Shown one piece after another: positions 32,925 to 34,409 of a stretch of DNA of 34,409 bases. How positions within the stretch are numbered: position 1 is the stretch's first letter; every line of letters begins with the position of its first letter. The position numbers were made by a program, and so were the translations under genes. The stretch is from an uncultured Endomicrobiia bacterium (GTDB lineage: Bacteria > Elusimicrobiota > Endomicrobiia > DTEH01): NCBI GenBank assembly GCA_937928765.1, contig CALFVX010000015.1, positions 1-34,409 of the forward strand. Direction: 5' to 3'. The notes under the pieces were generated by a model. The model searched no databases. It saw only the letters and a program-made list of their open reading frames with translations, and was not told where the DNA came from.

Positions 32925-33891
32925 AATAACCTTCTTCTTTCATACCTTTAATAACTGTAATTTCTTTTATTATGAAAATAATCCCTAAAATAACTACAGG
33001 AAACATACTTAAAATATGTGATAACAAAGCAAAAGATAAAGCTTTTGTTTTTTCTATTTTAAATATTGTCAAAGATAACATACCCATAAATTCCCAACTA
33101 CCTATATATCCAGGAGACGACGGTATAGCAACACTTATTGCAGTAATTGCCTGTACCAAAAATCCTGCCCATAAAGAAGGTAGTTCTATATTTAAAGATT
33201 TACATATCAAAAACATTCCTATGCTATATCCACTCCATAATAATAATGTTAAAAATAAAACTTTAAACAACAATTTAAAATTTTTAAAATTTTCTACAGC
33301 AGAATAAAAATTTTTAAAAATGTTTTTAAGCTTTGTAGCTACTATATATTTTATGCTTGCTTTATCTAAAAAATTTATTATAAAATTTTTTAATTTCAAT
33401 AATAAAAAAAAGCCAAAAATTAGCAAAACCAAAATAATAACACTGACTAATATACTAATCTGTTTTGGTAAAATAATAAAAAAAGAACCAATAATTATGA
33501 AAATTATAGGTGGGAATAAATCTATAAATCTTTCCATCAATACAGTAGAAAAAGTTAATGATTTCTGTATTTGTGTTTTACGAGATAATACATATGCCTG
33601 AAAAAAATCGCCCATACGAAATGGAAGAACATTGTTAAAAAATAAACCTATAACTGTAGATTCAAAAAATTTAAAAATATCAAAAAATTTGTATTCTGTA
33701 ATAAGTGTTTTCCATCTATAACTTCTTAAAAATAACAAAAAGAAACCCAAAATAATACATAAAATAATATATATTAGCTTTGCTTTTTTTAAATTTTCTA
33801 ATACCAAGATAATCTCAACTTTTTTAAAAACAAAATATAAAAGAATAACGCTAATTAATATGCCAAAAATAAATTTTAACCATTTTTTCAT
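32914..33891 (-). CDS. Lysylphosphatidylglycerol synthase TM-domain/UPF0104 membrane protein
   Basis: A 325-residue polytopic protein of the family that includes AglD and the flippase part of MprF. Seen: repeated hydrophobic helices, RSYRWKTLI (about 56-64), the family pattern NVLPFRMGDFFQAYVLSR (about 93-110), and AIPSSPGYIGSWE (about 255-268). No catalytic MprF domain is attached, so lipid flipping or glycan-lipid handling is only a family-based guess. It overlaps the glyS stop by four bases and exbD by 11, so it is inside one operon. Confidence 0.85.
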   Translation of the reverse strand: MKKWLKFIFGILISVILLYFVFKKVEIILVLENLKKAKLIYIILCIILGFFLLFLRSYRWKTLITEYKFFDIFKFFESTVIGLFFNNVLPFRMGDFFQAYVLSRKTQIQKSLTFSTVLMERFIDLFPPIIFIIIGSFFIILPKQISILVSVIILVLLIFGFFLLLKLKNFIINFLDKASIKYIVATKLKNIFKNFYSAVENFKNFKLLFKVLFLTLLLWSGYSIGMFLICKSLNIELPSLWAGFLVQAITAISVAIPSSPGYIGSWEFMGMLSLTIFKIEKTKALSFALLSHILSMFPVVILGIIFIIKEITVIKGMKEEGYYEN

Positions 33892-34409
33892 AATTGTATA
33901 TTTTCGAATGCACCAATTTTGTTAAAAGTTTTTAATAATAAACTTAATATTCTTAATCTATTTAAAGCAATTTCTATTTTTTCGTCAAATACTAATACTT
34001 TATCGAAAAATCTATCTATTATATACTTTTTGTCTAAAAACAAATTTATTATAAATTCAAATCTTTGTTCTAAAAAAAATTTATCAACCTCATCATTTAA
34101 AGTCATTACTGTTTCATAAAAAGATTTTTCTTCATCTAAAACAAACAAATTAGTTTTTACTTCTCCTTCAATTTCAAATTTCTTATTTTTTGCTTGAATT
34201 AAAATATTATTAATTCTTTTGTATAGCTCTATAAATTTCACAAAATCATCTTTTGGCCTAAAAATTTTTATAACATTTAAGATTTGTAATTTTATATTAA
34301 CCTCGCCATTGAAATTGTAAAGAACTGTCCTTATTTCATCAATCTTATATCCCTCTTGAAGAAGTAAATTTTCAAACCTTTGAGATAAAAAATTTATTAC
34401 TTTATATTT
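33888..34409 (-). CDS. glyS: Glycyl-tRNA synthetase beta subunit, C-terminal part (cut by window edge)
   Basis: The minus-strand frame is open from the right edge to the stop at 33888, so the gene begins outside the window and about 173 residues are visible. They match the GlyS C-terminal anticodon-binding (DALR-type) region: FLSQRFENLLLQEGY, VKFIELYKRINNIL, FIINLFLDKKYIIDRFFDKV, and a final NRLRILSLLLKTF. The GTG at 34241 is internal and should not be taken as the start. It pairs with GlyQ, which would be upstream. It is the first visible member of the leftward operon running through the flippase-like gene, exbD and etfBA. Confidence 0.9.
   Translation of the reverse strand, partial: KYKVINFLSQRFENLLLQEGYKIDEIRTVLYNFNGEVNIKLQILNVIKIFRPKDDFVKFIELYKRINNILIQAKNKKFEIEGEVKTNLFVLDEEKSFYETVMTLNDEVDKFFLEQRFEFIINLFLDKKYIIDRFFDKVLVFDEKIEIALNRLRILSLLLKTFNKIGAFENIQL

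Noticed and set aside
1-34409. CRISPR arrays, insertion sequences, prophage or attachment sites
   Set aside because: No regular repeats, transposase, integrase or phage genes were seen; the window reads as ordinary chromosomal gene blocks.

Overview
This is a chromosomal stretch from a strongly AT-rich anaerobic bacterium whose lineage I cannot name with confidence. Bacterial identity follows from glycyl-tRNA synthetase beta subunit, DnaE, MnmG, ComEC, MoxR and two bacterial tRNAs. An anaerobic, Wood-Ljungdahl-type metabolism is suggested by the corrinoid iron-sulfur protein large subunit (acsC), its ATP-dependent reductive activator (acsV-like), a probable Re-citrate synthase, and an electron-transfer flavoprotein whose alpha subunit carries a two-cluster ferredoxin domain. 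ExbD and a serine-palmitoyltransferase-like gene hint at a two-membrane envelope.

Layout: every gene except mnmG is read leftward. From right to left: the 3' part of glyS, a UPF0104 membrane protein, exbD, etfB, etfA with ferredoxin domain, a C45 Ntn-hydrolase, a 7TM-GAF-HD-GYP protein, yjbQ, a serine-palmitoyltransferase-like enzyme coupled to a GNAT-like acyltransferase, and moxR. Then come a Re-citrate-synthase-like gene with tRNA-Gln right behind it, a 350-bp gap, acsC-acsV, ilvE, dnaE, comEC, argB, ogt, tRNA-Arg and an ABC transporter pair. mnmG (rightward) meets the ABC permease stop to stop. Beyond a divergent promoter region lie a radical SAM gene, pyrG-nadE-GAF/ANTAR, and a stand-alone FMN glutamate-synthase-like gene. 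The first 546 bases hold no recognised gene.

The strongest regulatory signal is in the 173-base gap between the GAF-ANTAR gene and the glutamate-synthase-like gene. A promoter-like pair (TTGACA, 17 bp, TAATTT) is followed almost at once by three short RNA hairpins. Their six-base loops are AAAGAA, AACGAA and AATGAA, each with A at loop position 1 and G at position 4, the published signature of ANTAR-binding RNA. The regulator gene, the RNA target and a nitrogen-assimilation gene therefore sit side by side, next to glutamine- or ammonia-using pyrG and nadE. I read this as a self-contained RNA-level nitrogen switch.

Second-rank observations are the serine-palmitoyltransferase/GNAT pair (possible bacterial ceramide synthesis), the acsC-acsV pair without the rest of its complex, a ComEC whose metallo-beta-lactamase domain has lost metal ligands, and the ferredoxin-fused EtfA.
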